A DNA stretch of 64,000 nucleotides, taken from NCBI RefSeq assembly GCF_026168105.1, contig NZ_LBMW01000030.1, forward strand, positions 37,091-101,090, in the 5' to 3' direction. The notes beneath the pieces were generated by a model. That model did not search any database and was not told the origin of the DNA. It saw only the letters and a program-made list of their open reading frames with translations. The position numbers and the translations under genes are program-made. Positions 1 to 9,201 of this stretch are shown here, piece by piece. The DNA comes from Streptomyces hygroscopicus. Lineage in GTDB: Bacteria > Actinomycetota > Actinomycetes > Streptomycetales > Streptomycetaceae. The stretch's first letter is position 1, and each line of letters starts with the position of its first letter.

Positions 1-16
1 CCCTACCTTGACCGGC

Positions 17-1282
17 ATGGAGATGCCCATTGGAGTGCATGCGCTGGTCAGGCGCGCACATGAGGAACGCGTGCTGCGTGCGCTGCAGGAGAACGGTGCC
101 ATGAGTCGCCGCGAGATCGCCCGACTCGTCGGCCTGTCCCGCACCACTCTTTCCGACATCACCAGTAGCCTCTTGCAACGGGGCGCCATCGTCGTTGTGG
201 ACACCGACGCCTCCAAGCGTGAGGGCAGCGGGCGACCGGCCGAGCGGCTGGCACTCGACCCGGCGTCGGCGCAGTTCATGGGAGTCGACTTCGGCCATCG
301 GCGCGTCCACGTGGCTGTTGCCGACGCCTCGCACCAGATCATGGTCTCGGGCTCGGTCCGGTACGACGACACGGCGCCCTGGAAGACGCGGACCGACCTC
401 GCCCTCGGGCTGGTGGACCGGCTGAGCACCGAGGCCGGTGTCCACTACGGGGCTCTTCAGGGCATCGGCATCGGTGTGCCGGGGCCCTACCCGGCTCCCG
501 AGGGGACGGCATGGCCCCGCGCCACTTTGGGGGCAACGGTTCTGCGCCCGGCCCCGGAAGGCGTCGACCTGGCGTTCGCCGAACGCTTCGGCGCGCCGGT
601 GATCGTCGACAACAACACCCGCCTGGCCGCCCTTGCCGAGGCGATCAGCGGCGCCGACAGTGTCGCCGACCTGGTGTACATACGTCTGTCGGACGGCGTC
701 GGTGGCGGGCTCGTCGTCGGCGGCCAGCTGGTCACCGGCTCGGCCGGGCTGGCCGGTGAACTCGGGCACGTGACCGCTGCTCCGGCGGGCCGTCCGTGCC
801 GGTGCGGCAAGCGCGGATGCCTGGAGACCGTGGCCTCGGTGCCGGGGATCCTCGCCGCCTGCTGGGAGTTCGGTCTACGTCTGGAGAACCTCGAGGACTT
901 GGCGTCCGCCCTCGCCCGCGCGCACCCCGTCGCGGACCGGGTGCTGCGGGAGGCGGCTGCGGCGCTCGGACGCGTCGTCGGTGCGGCGACCATGATCCTG
1001 AACCCGGCGAAGGTCGTCATCGGCGGGGAGATCACCCGGCTGGCGCCCGTCATCGTTGAGCTGGCTGCCGCCACTCTCGCCGCCGAACTCTTCCCGACCG
1101 CGTCGGCCAGTCCCGTCGTCGAGGCCGCGCGGCTCTCGGACGACGACGGCGCCATCGGCGCGCTCGCCGCTGTCTTCCACAGTTCTCCCCTCCTCGCCAG
1201 GTACCCCGAAACCGCTGACGTGAAGCACCGATCCGACGCACCCGGCGTCCCCACAGAAAGAGCCGCCCATGCCCGCCCTTGA
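17..1282 (+). CDS. ROK-family transcriptional repressor
   Basis: The N-terminal 75 residues form a MarR-like winged helix (REIARLVGLSRTTLSDI), followed by a full ROK sugar-kinase-like domain beginning at GVDFGHR. The ROK zinc site CRCGKRGCLE is present near residue 261. The segment that in ROK kinases carries the catalytic Asp (usually NDxN) reads VDNNTRLAAL, so kinase activity is doubtful and a pure ligand-sensing repressor is more likely. It lies just upstream of, and in the same direction as, the ABC importer, sulfatase and FGE genes, so it probably controls that unit. The start could be TTG at 8, ATG at 17 or ATG at 23; there is too little upstream sequence to judge a ribosome site. Confidence 0.88.
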   Translation: MEMPIGVHALVRRAHEERVLRALQENGAMSRREIARLVGLSRTTLSDITSSLLQRGAIVVVDTDASKREGSGRPAERLALDPASAQFMGVDFGHRRVHVAVADASHQIMVSGSVRYDDTAPWKTRTDLALGLVDRLSTEAGVHYGALQGIGIGVPGPYPAPEGTAWPRATLGATVLRPAPEGVDLAFAERFGAPVIVDNNTRLAALAEAISGADSVADLVYIRLSDGVGGGLVVGGQLVTGSAGLAGELGHVTAAPAGRPCRCGKRGCLETVASVPGILAACWEFGLRLENLEDLASALARAHPVADRVLREAAAALGRVVGAATMILNPAKVVIGGEITRLAPVIVELAAATLAAELFPTASASPVVEAARLSDDDGAIGALAAVFHSSPLLARYPETADVKHRSDAPGVPTERAAHARP

Positions 1283-1364
1283 CAATCGGGGCGCCAGCCC
1301 ACGACGCCTCATACCCGAGAGACGCACAGGACATCGGCCGGCTCCGGGCACCGCGGGTGACACC

Positions 1365-2138
1365 ATGACCGCACCAGAGCGTCAGTCGGCAGGCCGGCGC
1401 AAGCTGCCTCTGATCCTGAACGCCGTGTCCGTCTTGCTGGGAATCGCGATCTGGTGGGTCCTCGCCACTGCGGGCTTCAAGCTGCCGACACCGCTGGAGG
1501 TCGTCTCGCGCGCCGGGACGCTGATCGGCAACGGGACACTCGGCGAGGACGCCGTCGCCAGCCTGACACGCGTACTCATCGGCTTCGCACTCGGCACCGC
1601 AGCAGCGATCCCCGTCGGATTCCTGATGGGCTGGTACAGCGTCCTGCGTGGCCTGATCGAACCCTGGATCCAGTTCTTCCGCACCATCCCGCCGCTGGCG
1701 ATCATCCCGCTGGCCGTGGTCGTCATGGGGATCGACGAGACCCCGAAGATCTTCGTCATCTTCCTCGCCGCGTTCCTGGCATGCGTGATCTCGACCTTCC
1801 AGGGCGTGGTCAACGTTGATCGCACACTGATCAACGCCGCCCGGGTGCTGGGTGCCAAGGACGTCACGATCTTCGCCCGCGTGGTGGTGCCCGCCTCCAC
1901 CCCATTCATCCTCGTCGGCATGCGGGTCGGCCTCGGCTCGGCCTGGGCCACCCTGGTCGCCGCAGAACTCATCGCCGCCCAGCAGGGACTCGGCTACCGC
2001 ATGCAGAACGCCCAGCTGTACTACGACCTACCGACCATCTTCGTCGGACTCATCTCGATCGGGATCCTCGGTCTGCTCATGGACCGCGTCCTCCTCCTCG
2101 CAGAACGCAAGCTGACCGGATGGCAGGAGCGCCGATGA
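1365..2138 (+). CDS. ABC transporter permease, sulfonate/taurine type
   Basis: A 257-residue membrane protein of the SsuC/TauC-type BPD_transp_1 family with about six hydrophobic segments. The EAA loop that docks the ATPase is visible around INAARVLGAKDVTIFARVV. ATG 1365 was chosen because the longer reading frame overlaps the regulator gene and adds an uncharged-poor, Arg/Pro-rich stretch unlike the family N-terminus. It is the first gene of a tight block in which the next gene starts inside its stop codon. With the adjoining ATPase, binding protein, sulfatase and FGE it probably imports a sulfonate, a sulfate ester or a product of sulfatase action. Confidence 0.88.
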   Translation: MTAPERQSAGRRKLPLILNAVSVLLGIAIWWVLATAGFKLPTPLEVVSRAGTLIGNGTLGEDAVASLTRVLIGFALGTAAAIPVGFLMGWYSVLRGLIEPWIQFFRTIPPLAIIPLAVVVMGIDETPKIFVIFLAAFLACVISTFQGVVNVDRTLINAARVLGAKDVTIFARVVVPASTPFILVGMRVGLGSAWATLVAAELIAAQQGLGYRMQNAQLYYDLPTIFVGLISIGILGLLMDRVLLLAERKLTGWQERR

Positions 2139-2947
2139 CCACCAAGACCGCCAAGATATCCGTCCAGGGCGTCACCAAGATCTTCGCCCTGGGCCGCGAG
2201 ACCTTCACCGCCCTGGACAACGTCTCACTCGACATCGCGGACCACGAGTTCGTCACCGTCGTCGGGCCCTCGGGCTGCGGCAAGAGCACCCTCATGAACA
2301 TCCTCGCCGGGCTGGAGACACCCACGGCGGGTCGTGCCCTGGTGGACGGTTCACCGGTCTTGGGGCCAGGGCCCGAGCGAGGCGTGATCTTCCAGCAGTA
2401 CGCTCTCTTCCCCTGGCTGACGGTGCGCCAGAACGTCGAGTTCGGTCTCCGGACCTCAGGCGTCCCGAAAGGCGAGCGCCGAAGGCGGGCGGAGCACTTC
2501 ATCGAGCAGGTGGGACTCGAGCGCTTCGCCGACGCGCTCCCCAAGACGCTGTCCGGAGGCATGCGCCAGCGATGCGCCATCGCCCGTGCCTACGCCGTCG
2601 ACCCCTCGATCCTGCTGATGGACGAACCATTCGGCGCCCTTGACGCGCTTACTCGAGTCAAGCTTCAGGAACAGCTGTTGCACACCTGGAGCCAGAACAA
2701 GCGCACCGTGCTGTTCATCACCCACGACGTCGATGAGGCCGTGTTCCTGGCCACCCGTGTGATCGTCATGGCCGCCCGCCCCGGACGCATCTACGACGTC
2801 ATCGAGGTCGACCCCGCGATCGAGCGCAACGAGGAATTCCGTCTCAGCTCCGAGTTCGCCGCGCTGCGCAAACGGGTGTGGCACTCCGTCTACCACCAGG
2901 AAGGCCGCACCGCCTTCCAATCCGCCTCTCACTCCTCAACGGCATGA
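2135..2947 (+). CDS. ABC transporter ATP-binding protein (SsuB/TauB type)
   Basis: A 270-residue nucleotide-binding subunit. Walker A reads GPSGCGKST, the signature is LSGGMRQR, Walker B is ILLMDEPFGALD, and the H-loop is ITHDVDEAVFLA, all in normal order. The start at 2135 has a ribosome site (GGAG) and overlaps the permease stop as ATGA, implying translational coupling; an in-frame ATG at 2120 is less likely. It energises import with the permease and lipoprotein on either side. Confidence 0.92.
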   Translation: MTTKTAKISVQGVTKIFALGRETFTALDNVSLDIADHEFVTVVGPSGCGKSTLMNILAGLETPTAGRALVDGSPVLGPGPERGVIFQQYALFPWLTVRQNVEFGLRTSGVPKGERRRRAEHFIEQVGLERFADALPKTLSGGMRQRCAIARAYAVDPSILLMDEPFGALDALTRVKLQEQLLHTWSQNKRTVLFITHDVDEAVFLATRVIVMAARPGRIYDVIEVDPAIERNEEFRLSSEFAALRKRVWHSVYHQEGRTAFQSASHSSTA

Positions 2948-2966
2948 AATGGAAGGGACCGGCATC

Positions 2967-3968
2967 ATGACATCCACCCTCATCCGCAGACACCTCTCCG
3001 CCACCCTCGCCGGACTGGCCGCGATGGCATTGCTGACTGCGTGCGACAGCGGATCGGCCTCCGGGGAGTCGGGCGAGGCGGTGCGCTTCGGCTACATCGG
3101 TGACTTCAACGGTGCGAGCCTGATCGCCATCGCTGACGCCAAGGGACTGTGGAAGAAGCACGGGCTGACGGCGGAGAGCAAGGTCTTCACCAACGGGCCG
3201 CTGCAGATCCAGGCCCTCGGCACGGACAACCTCGACTTCGGTTACATAGGCCCGGGCGCGATGTGGCTGCCCGCCTCGGGCAAGGCCAAGGTCGTCGCGA
3301 TCAACACGCTCGGCAACGCCGACCGGGTCATCGCCCAGCCGGGCATCACCTCAATGAAGCAGCTCAAGGGAAGGACCGTTGCCGTTCCCGAGGGCACCTC
3401 CGGCGACATGATCCTTACCCTCGCCCTGAAGAAGGCAGGGATGACCAAGAAAGACCTGAAGATCGTCCCCATGGACCCGTCGACCATCGTGTCCGCCTTC
3501 TCCTCCAAGAAGGTCGACGGTGCCGGCTTCTGGTACCCCGCGCTGGCCACCATCAAGAAGCAGGACCCCGATCTCGTCGAGCTCGCCAAGGACAGCGACT
3601 TCAAGGATGACGTCTCATTCCCCACCGCTTTCGTGGCCGGCAACAAGCTGGTGGCCGATCAACCGGAGAAGGTCAAGAAGGTCCTCGCCGTCCTGCGCGA
3701 CGCCATCGACTTCCGGTCCGCACATACCGATGAGGCCATCGCAATCACCGCCAACAAGCTCAACATCCCGGCCGACCAGGTCAAGGCCGACGCCGCCAAC
3801 AACAAGCTGCTCAGCGTCGACGAGCTCGACACGCTGACCAAGGACGGCACGATCGACAAGTGGCTGAAGGGCATGAACGACTACTTCGTCGAAGCCGGCA
3901 AGCTCAGCCGGCCCGCCGACCCCAAGACCTACTACACCGGTGAGCTCTTCATGGGAGCAGGCAAGTGA
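2967..3968 (+). CDS. ABC transporter substrate-binding lipoprotein (NMT1/SsuA-like)
   Basis: A 333-residue solute-binding protein with a lipoprotein signal peptide: basic n-region, hydrophobic segment LAGLAAMALLTAC and lipobox Cys. The mature part follows the SsuA/TauA/NMT1 fold, with the start VRFGYIGDFNGASLIAIADA and a central GRTVAVPEGTSGD segment. The start at 2967 is preceded by GGAAGGG at good spacing. The sulfatase gene starts within its stop codon. The ligand cannot be read from sequence; the neighbours suggest an organosulfur compound. Confidence 0.88.
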   Translation: MTSTLIRRHLSATLAGLAAMALLTACDSGSASGESGEAVRFGYIGDFNGASLIAIADAKGLWKKHGLTAESKVFTNGPLQIQALGTDNLDFGYIGPGAMWLPASGKAKVVAINTLGNADRVIAQPGITSMKQLKGRTVAVPEGTSGDMILTLALKKAGMTKKDLKIVPMDPSTIVSAFSSKKVDGAGFWYPALATIKKQDPDLVELAKDSDFKDDVSFPTAFVAGNKLVADQPEKVKKVLAVLRDAIDFRSAHTDEAIAITANKLNIPADQVKADAANNKLLSVDELDTLTKDGTIDKWLKGMNDYFVEAGKLSRPADPKTYYTGELFMGAGK

Positions 3969-5482
3969 CCACGTCCAACACGTCCGGGAAGAACATCCTC
4001 TTCCTCATGACCGACCAGCACCGGGCGGACACACTCGGCGCCTACGGCAACCGGCTGGCGCACACCCCCGCCCTCGACGAACTCGCCGCAACGGGCACCC
4101 GCTTCGACCGCTGGTACACCCCCACCGCGATCTGCACCCCGGCCCGGGCCAGCCTGCTGACCGGTCAGGCGCCCTTCCGGCACAAGGTGCTCGCCAACCA
4201 CGAGCGCAACGTCGGATATCTCGAAGACCTCTCCGAAGAGCAGTTCACCTTCTCCAGGGCGCTGCGGGAGAACGGCTACAACTGCGGCCTCATCGGCAAA
4301 TGGCACGCCGGCAACCGGAGGACAGCGGCCGACTTCGGCTTCGACGGCCCGGAGTTGCCCGGCTGGCACAACCCGGTGGACCACCCGGACTACCTCGCCT
4401 ATCTCGCCGAACGCGGTCTGCCGCCGTACGAGATCAGTGACCGCATCCGCGGCACCCTGCCCAACGGCGGCCCCGGCAACCTGCTCGCCGCCCGGCTGCA
4501 CCAGCCGGTCGAAGCCACCTTCGAACACTACCTGGCCACCCGCGCCATAGAGAAGCTCGAACAGTACGCCGCGGACTCCCGCGACCGCGGCCAACCATTC
4601 TTCCTCGCTCTGCACTTCTTCGGACCGCACCTTCCCTACATCCTCCCCGACGAGTACTTCGACCTGGTCGACCCGGCGGATGTGGAGCTTCCGCGGTCCA
4701 TCGCGGAGACCTTCCACGGCAAACCCCCGGTACAGCGCAACTACAGCGCTCACTGGACCTTCGACACCATGCCGATCGAGACGACGCGCAAACTCATCGC
4801 GGTCTACTGGGGCTACGTGGCATTGATCGACATGCAGATCGGCCGGGTCATGGAAGCAATGGAACGGCTCGGACTGGTGAACGACACCGCCGTGTTCTTC
4901 ACCTGCGACCACGGCGAATTCACCGGCTCACATCGACTGCACGACAAGGGCCCGGCAATGTACGAGGACATCTACCGCACACCCGGAATACTGCGCGTCC
5001 CGGGCGCGCCCGGCGGCGTCGTACGGCCGGAGTTCGTCAGCCTGCTCGACTGCACCGCTACCATCCTCGAACTGGCGGGCATCGACCCCAAGCCCGCCGT
5101 CGACTCGCGCAGCCTGCTGCCGCTCGTCCACGACGAAACGGTGGACTGGGATCAGGACATCGTCTGCGAGTTCCACGGTCACCACTTCCCCTACCCGCAG
5201 CGCATGCTGCGCGATGACCGGTACAAGCTCGTTGTCAACCCCGACTCGGTCAACGAGCTCTACGACCTGCAAACCGACCCGGACGAGTTGCAAAACATCT
5301 ATACCCATCCGGAACGGAGCGAGGTTCGCTCGCGGATGATGCGCCGACTCTACGAGGTACTGTGCGAGCGCGGCGACAACTTCTACCACTGGATGACGTC
5401 AATGTACGACGTCGGCGAAGTGGGACATGACCCGACGCTGAGCGGGCTGGACGAGTCCACCTACCAGAACCAGCGGACGTGA
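3965..5482 (+). CDS. type I sulfatase (formylglycine-dependent)
   Basis: A 505-residue arylsulfatase/choline-sulfatase-like hydrolase of sulfate esters. The formylglycine signature is intact as CTPAR at residues 57-61, so it is a Cys-type sulfatase. Metal-ligand segments MTDQHR near residue 17 and FFTCDHGEF in the middle, and the GKWHAGN block, are all present. No signal peptide is visible, so it probably acts in the cytoplasm after uptake. GTG at 3965 overlaps the lipoprotein stop by 4 bp, which places it in the transporter operon. The enzyme that matures its cysteine follows 208 bp downstream. The natural substrate is not predictable. Confidence 0.92.
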   Translation: MTTSNTSGKNILFLMTDQHRADTLGAYGNRLAHTPALDELAATGTRFDRWYTPTAICTPARASLLTGQAPFRHKVLANHERNVGYLEDLSEEQFTFSRALRENGYNCGLIGKWHAGNRRTAADFGFDGPELPGWHNPVDHPDYLAYLAERGLPPYEISDRIRGTLPNGGPGNLLAARLHQPVEATFEHYLATRAIEKLEQYAADSRDRGQPFFLALHFFGPHLPYILPDEYFDLVDPADVELPRSIAETFHGKPPVQRNYSAHWTFDTMPIETTRKLIAVYWGYVALIDMQIGRVMEAMERLGLVNDTAVFFTCDHGEFTGSHRLHDKGPAMYEDIYRTPGILRVPGAPGGVVRPEFVSLLDCTATILELAGIDPKPAVDSRSLLPLVHDETVDWDQDIVCEFHGHHFPYPQRMLRDDRYKLVVNPDSVNELYDLQTDPDELQNIYTHPERSEVRSRMMRRLYEVLCERGDNFYHWMTSMYDVGEVGHDPTLSGLDESTYQNQRT

Positions 5483-5690
5483 TGCCCCGGCGTCCCTCCC
5501 GCCAGGGCGCCTGACCGGTGGGGGACCCACGCACACCCTGGGCCACCGCGTCCGTACCGGCGCTCACTCCGAAACGCACGACATGGCGCCGGTGCCGGCG
5601 GGTTACCGCCCACGACTCCAGCCGACACGCCTCGCCGCGCACGACCGAGCGCAGGCGTGGGACCGACCCGCGATCGAGGAATTCCGACCC

Positions 5691-6701
5691 ATGACACGCG
5701 ATCAGCGCTCCTGCTGCACTCCGGCGACCGACGCGCCGGTCAGTATCGTCTCGCTGCTCTCGCCGACGCCGACGACGCGCAGCCACACCTCCCGCGAACC
5801 CTCGACCCGCGGGCAGGTGCGCCTGCCTGGGGGTGAGTTCGCCATGGGCGACGCCTTCGGCGAGGGCTATCCGGCCGACGGCGAGACACCTGTCCACGCC
5901 GTACGCCTCAAGTCCTTCCACTTCGACGAGACCGCCGTCACCAACGCCCAGTTCGCCACCTTCGTCAAGGCGACCGGTTACGTGACGGACGCCGAACGCT
6001 ACGGCTCCTCGGCGGTCTTTCACCTTGTCGTCGCCGCCCCGCCCTCCGACGTCCTCGGAAACGCCGCTGGAACCCCCTGGTGGATCAACGTCCGTGGCGC
6101 CCACTGGCGCCGCCCCGAGGGCGCCAGGTCCGACATCACCGACCGACAGAGTCACCCCGTCGTCCACGTGTCCTGGAACGACGCCATCGCCTACACGCAG
6201 TGGGCCGGCAAGCGCCTGCCCACCGAGGCCGAGTGGGAATACGCCGCACGGGGCGGCCTGGCGGGCCGCCGCTACGCCTGGGGGGATGACCTCACCCCCG
6301 ACGGCCGGTGGCGCTGCAACATCTGGCAGGGACGCTTCCCGCACACCAACACGGCCGAGGACGGCTATCTGACCACCGCACCGGTCAGGTCCTACCGTCC
6401 CAACGGCTTTGGTCTTTGGAACACAGCGGGCAATGTCTGGGAATGGTGCTCCGACTGGTTCTCACCCTCCTACTACACCCAGTCCCCCCCGACAGACCCC
6501 CACGGTCCGGAGACCGGAACCGCACGAGTGATGCGTGGCGGCTCCTACCTGTGCCACGACTCCTACTGCAACCGCTACCGGGTGGCCGCCCGCTCCTGCA
6601 ACACACCGGAGTCCTCCTCCGGCAACCTGGGTTTCCGCTGCGCCAACGACGCTTCTGCATCGAGGCGGCCAAGCCCTCCCGGACTGAGTCCCGTTGCCTG
6701 A
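5691..6701 (+). CDS. formylglycine-generating enzyme (SUMF1/FGE family)
   Basis: A 336-residue FGE that oxidises the sulfatase active-site Cys to formylglycine. The fold markers run in order: PGGEFAMGD, a VTNAQFATFVKATGY block, RLPTEAEWEYAARGG and GNVWEWCSDW. The two active-site cysteines are C288 and C293 in GGSYLCHDSYCNRYR. ATG 5691 was chosen because it has GAGGA ten bases upstream; the longer frame from 5583 would add a non-family N-terminus. Its position next to the Cys-type sulfatase strongly supports a dedicated maturation pair. Confidence 0.93.
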   Translation: MTRDQRSCCTPATDAPVSIVSLLSPTPTTRSHTSREPSTRGQVRLPGGEFAMGDAFGEGYPADGETPVHAVRLKSFHFDETAVTNAQFATFVKATGYVTDAERYGSSAVFHLVVAAPPSDVLGNAAGTPWWINVRGAHWRRPEGARSDITDRQSHPVVHVSWNDAIAYTQWAGKRLPTEAEWEYAARGGLAGRRYAWGDDLTPDGRWRCNIWQGRFPHTNTAEDGYLTTAPVRSYRPNGFGLWNTAGNVWEWCSDWFSPSYYTQSPPTDPHGPETGTARVMRGGSYLCHDSYCNRYRVAARSCNTPESSSGNLGFRCANDASASRRPSPPGLSPVA

Positions 6702-6954
6702 GACTGCGTGGGGCGGCTCGTTCGTAGATGGCCCCGCCGGGTACGTGCCAGCCCGCCTTCTTGCGGACAGCCGGGCTTGCCTCCTGGGCGTGGGGGGCTT
6801 GCAAGGCGGCGATGGCGCCGGCATCGGTGTGGGCGAACCTGCGACGAGTTCGACGGCCATGCTCCGGACATGCGGGTCGGGGTCGGAGGCCAGGCTGCAG
6901 TGCGGGGTGAAGGACCCCGTCCGCGCCAGGTGCGCAGGTGTCGCCTTTGGTGGT

Positions 6955-7048
6955 TTTAGTGGTCGTAGGCGGTCGGTGCGCGCATGACTGGCCGGCCGCG
7001 AATGAACCTGGCTCCCCTCATCAGACCCCTTGTAATTGATCACCTAGG
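6955..7048. repeat. left arm of long inverted repeat flanking a methyltransferase gene
   Basis: The reverse complement of this 94-bp segment matches 7921-8015 at roughly 83 of 95 aligned positions with a single one-base gap (counted by eye). The best block is GGTTCAT followed by CGCGGCCGGCCAG. The arms enclose exactly one gene. The inner end also holds TAGGCT, a possible -10 element 6 bases before the GTG start of that gene, which would make the transcript leaderless. Outside the arms the sequences diverge at once. Confidence 0.85.
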
Positions 7049-7056
7049 CTGGCGCG

Positions 7057-7905
7057 GTGACTGATGAGCAGGAGCGGGTGCAGCCGTCGGGAGTGTGGGC
7101 CACGGCGGTGGGGGTGGCCAGGGTGCGGGCGCTGGAGACCGAGCGGGAGAACGCGCTGTTCCGCGACCCACTGGCACAGGCCTTCGCCACCGCCGGCGGC
7201 CTGTGGCCCTCCTCGCCACCGCCCGATGACGAGGCCGCGCGCCGCCGCCGGCTGGCCGTGTCGTTCTCCATCGTCATCAGGACGAAGTTCCTCGACGACC
7301 TGTTGCAGCAGGCCTCCGCGTCCGGGGTCCGGCAGGTCGTGCTGCTCGGCGCCGGCATGGACAGCCGGGCCTTCCGGATGGACTGGCCCGAGGGCACCCG
7401 GCTGTTCGAGGTCGACACCGCCGCGCCACTGGACTTCAAGGCTTCGGTGCTGCGCCAGGAGCGGGCCGTCGCACACTGCGAGCGGATCACCGTCGCGGTG
7501 GATCTGCGTGAGGACTGGCCAGGCGCGCTGGCCGCCGCAGGGCACGACCCGGCCGTGCCGACCGCGTGGATCGCCGAAGGACTGCTGATCTATCTGCCCG
7601 AGGACGCGGTGGAGCTGCTGCTGGCCCGGATCGGCGCGCAGTCGGCGGCAGGCAGTTGGATGGGGCTGACGTTGGGCTCGCGCGGCGTGATCGAGCGCTT
7701 CGGCGCGGACGCCGTGCCGGGATCGGCGGCGTCCATGTGGGTCTCGGAGATGCCCGACGACCCGGTGGGCTGGCTGGCCGGGCACGGCTGGGAGGCCGCC
7801 GGCCACACCCTGCGCGAGCGCGCTGCCGCCTACGGCCGCCCGATCAGCACCCCGCCGCAGCGCGAGGAGCGGCCCGGCGGACTGATCTCGGCGGTCCGCC
7901 GGTAG
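7057..7905 (+). CDS. SAM-dependent methyltransferase, LCM/TIGR00027 family
   Basis: A 282-residue class I methyltransferase of the leucine-carboxyl-methyltransferase-like family that is much expanded in actinobacteria. The SAM-binding motif reads VVLLGAGMDSRAFRM, followed by the acidic motif LFEVDTAAPLDFK and the AWIAEGLLIYLPEDA block. The substrate is unknown. GTG 7057 has only a weak ribosome site but sits 6 bases after a TAGGCT hexamer, so a leaderless start is possible. It is a single-gene island enclosed by long inverted repeats. Confidence 0.9.
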   Translation: MTDEQERVQPSGVWATAVGVARVRALETERENALFRDPLAQAFATAGGLWPSSPPPDDEAARRRRLAVSFSIVIRTKFLDDLLQQASASGVRQVVLLGAGMDSRAFRMDWPEGTRLFEVDTAAPLDFKASVLRQERAVAHCERITVAVDLREDWPGALAAAGHDPAVPTAWIAEGLLIYLPEDAVELLLARIGAQSAAGSWMGLTLGSRGVIERFGADAVPGSAASMWVSEMPDDPVGWLAGHGWEAAGHTLRERAAAYGRPISTPPQREERPGGLISAVRR

Positions 7906-7920
7906 AGCGCCTCCCGGTTC

Positions 7921-8015
7921 CCTAGATGATCGATTCCACTGGGGCCTGATGAGTGGAGGCAGGTTCATGCGCGGCCGGCCAGCCATGCGCGCACTGACCG
8001 CCCACGACCACTAAA
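7921..8015. repeat. right arm of long inverted repeat flanking a methyltransferase gene
   Basis: This is the partner of 6955-7048 in opposite orientation. It begins 15 bases after the methyltransferase stop codon and ends at CACTAAA, where similarity stops abruptly. The spacing between inner ends is about 870 bp and holds only the methyltransferase. The element could be a pair of MITE-like copies, the ends of a small passenger transposon, or a duplicated regulatory segment. Confidence 0.85.
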
Positions 8016-8068
8016 GTTCGCCCGAAAATCGCCTGGCCGGATGGTGGTGTGGTCGACAGTCCTTCGCC

Positions 8069-8812
8069 GTGAACGAAGTGCTGCCGCAGTTGAACGAGCT
8101 GCTGTTTTCCTCGGTCGAGGGCGTGTTGGTGGAATCGGTCGAGGTGATCGACACGGTCGTCCGGGTCGAGGCCGTACGACCGCAGGACGGGCGGCCTGTC
8201 CGGGGTGCGGGTGCTGGTCGAGGCGAACACACGGCTCCTGCCTGCGATTTCCTCGTGATTTGCCGACGGCGGGCAAGTCCGTCGTGGTGTCGTTGCGGGT
8301 GCGGAGGTTCGTCTGCGAGGAGGAATCCTGCTGGGCGCATGACCTTCGCCGAGCAAGTACCCGGTCTCACCCGCAGGTTCGGGCGACGGACCGAGCGGCT
8401 GCGGTCGACGCTGGTGTCGGTCGGTCTTGCGCTCGCGGGCCGGTCCGGCGCCCGGATGACGGACGCCTTCAAGGTTCCGGTCAGCCGGAACAGCCTGTTG
8501 CGGCTGACCGCCTCGCTGCCGGACCCCGCCACCGCAGTACCCCGCGTGGTCGGGTGGGAGGAGTACGCCCAGCGCAAGGGCCGTGTCTACGGAACCGTGC
8601 TCGTCGACATCGGGACACGTCGCCCGGTCGACCTCCTTCCCGATCGGGAGGCGGACACGCTCGCGGCCTGGCTCGCCGAGCGGCCCGGCATCGAGATCGT
8701 CTGCCGTGACCGTGCGCCTTTCTTCGCCGAAGGTGCCACCCGCGGCGTCCCGGCTACGCGCACCGAGCGCCGACCAGGCCGTTCGAACCCTCGGGCCCGA
8801 GGCAGTGCAGGC
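8069..8812 (+). pseudogene. ISL3-family transposase, frameshifted and truncated
   Basis: Pieces of one ISL3 transposase can be read across two frames: an N-terminal part (LLFSSVEGVLVESVEV), a zinc-binding part (CPGCGCWSRRTHG, then RRFVCEEESC) and a central part (TFAEQVPGLTRRFGRRTERL to ERPGIEIVCRDRAPFFAEGA). The middle is in a different frame from the two ends, so at least two frameshifts are needed. The DDE catalytic C-terminal half is missing. It is inactive debris between the repeat-flanked methyltransferase and the cyclitol cluster. Confidence 0.85.
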
Positions 8813-9201
8813 TTGAGAAGTCCGGACTCATTCACATACCCGAGCCGGGGTGTGGATTTTGCCCGGACTTGACTCTGTCGGGTGCGGCCTGTTGTGGGCG
8901 GTGGGTTTGGGTCAGCGCCTCCCCCTCCCTCGTACGCAACCTCGAGCGCGGTGGCTCCGAAAAGTGTGCAGGACTCGAGCGTTTGTACCCAGTGGGGCGA
9001 ACCCCTCAGCGATGGTTGAGGATGCGGATTGATGTTGGCGAGATCCGTGCGTGCCTCGCCAGGAATCACGTATGGAGCGAGCATCTCTGGCATCGATATC
9101 GGTCAGTGAATATGGTTGTGCATGGCGATCGACCCCTCTTACCGTTTTGTTGCGCCCCTGAACAAAGGCGGCTTGGCGCGTCACGAGGCAGGGAGGATCC
9201 T
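8813..9201. other. 389-bp leader region of the cyclitol cluster
   Basis: No gene is supported here. The first part trails off from the ISL3 remnant; the rest is visibly more A/T-rich than its surroundings and probably carries the promoter of the cyclase operon. A short inverted repeat TTTGTT-9 bp-AACAAA lies at 9146-9166, a weak operator candidate. A GGGAGGA ribosome site at 9191-9197 closes the region. No clear -35/-10 pair could be chosen. Confidence 0.4.

Noticed and set aside
8869..9201. 111-residue N-terminal extension of the cyclase from the longest frame
   Set aside because: The extension has atypical composition, no family match and no ribosome site, while TTG 9202 has GGGAGGA correctly placed.
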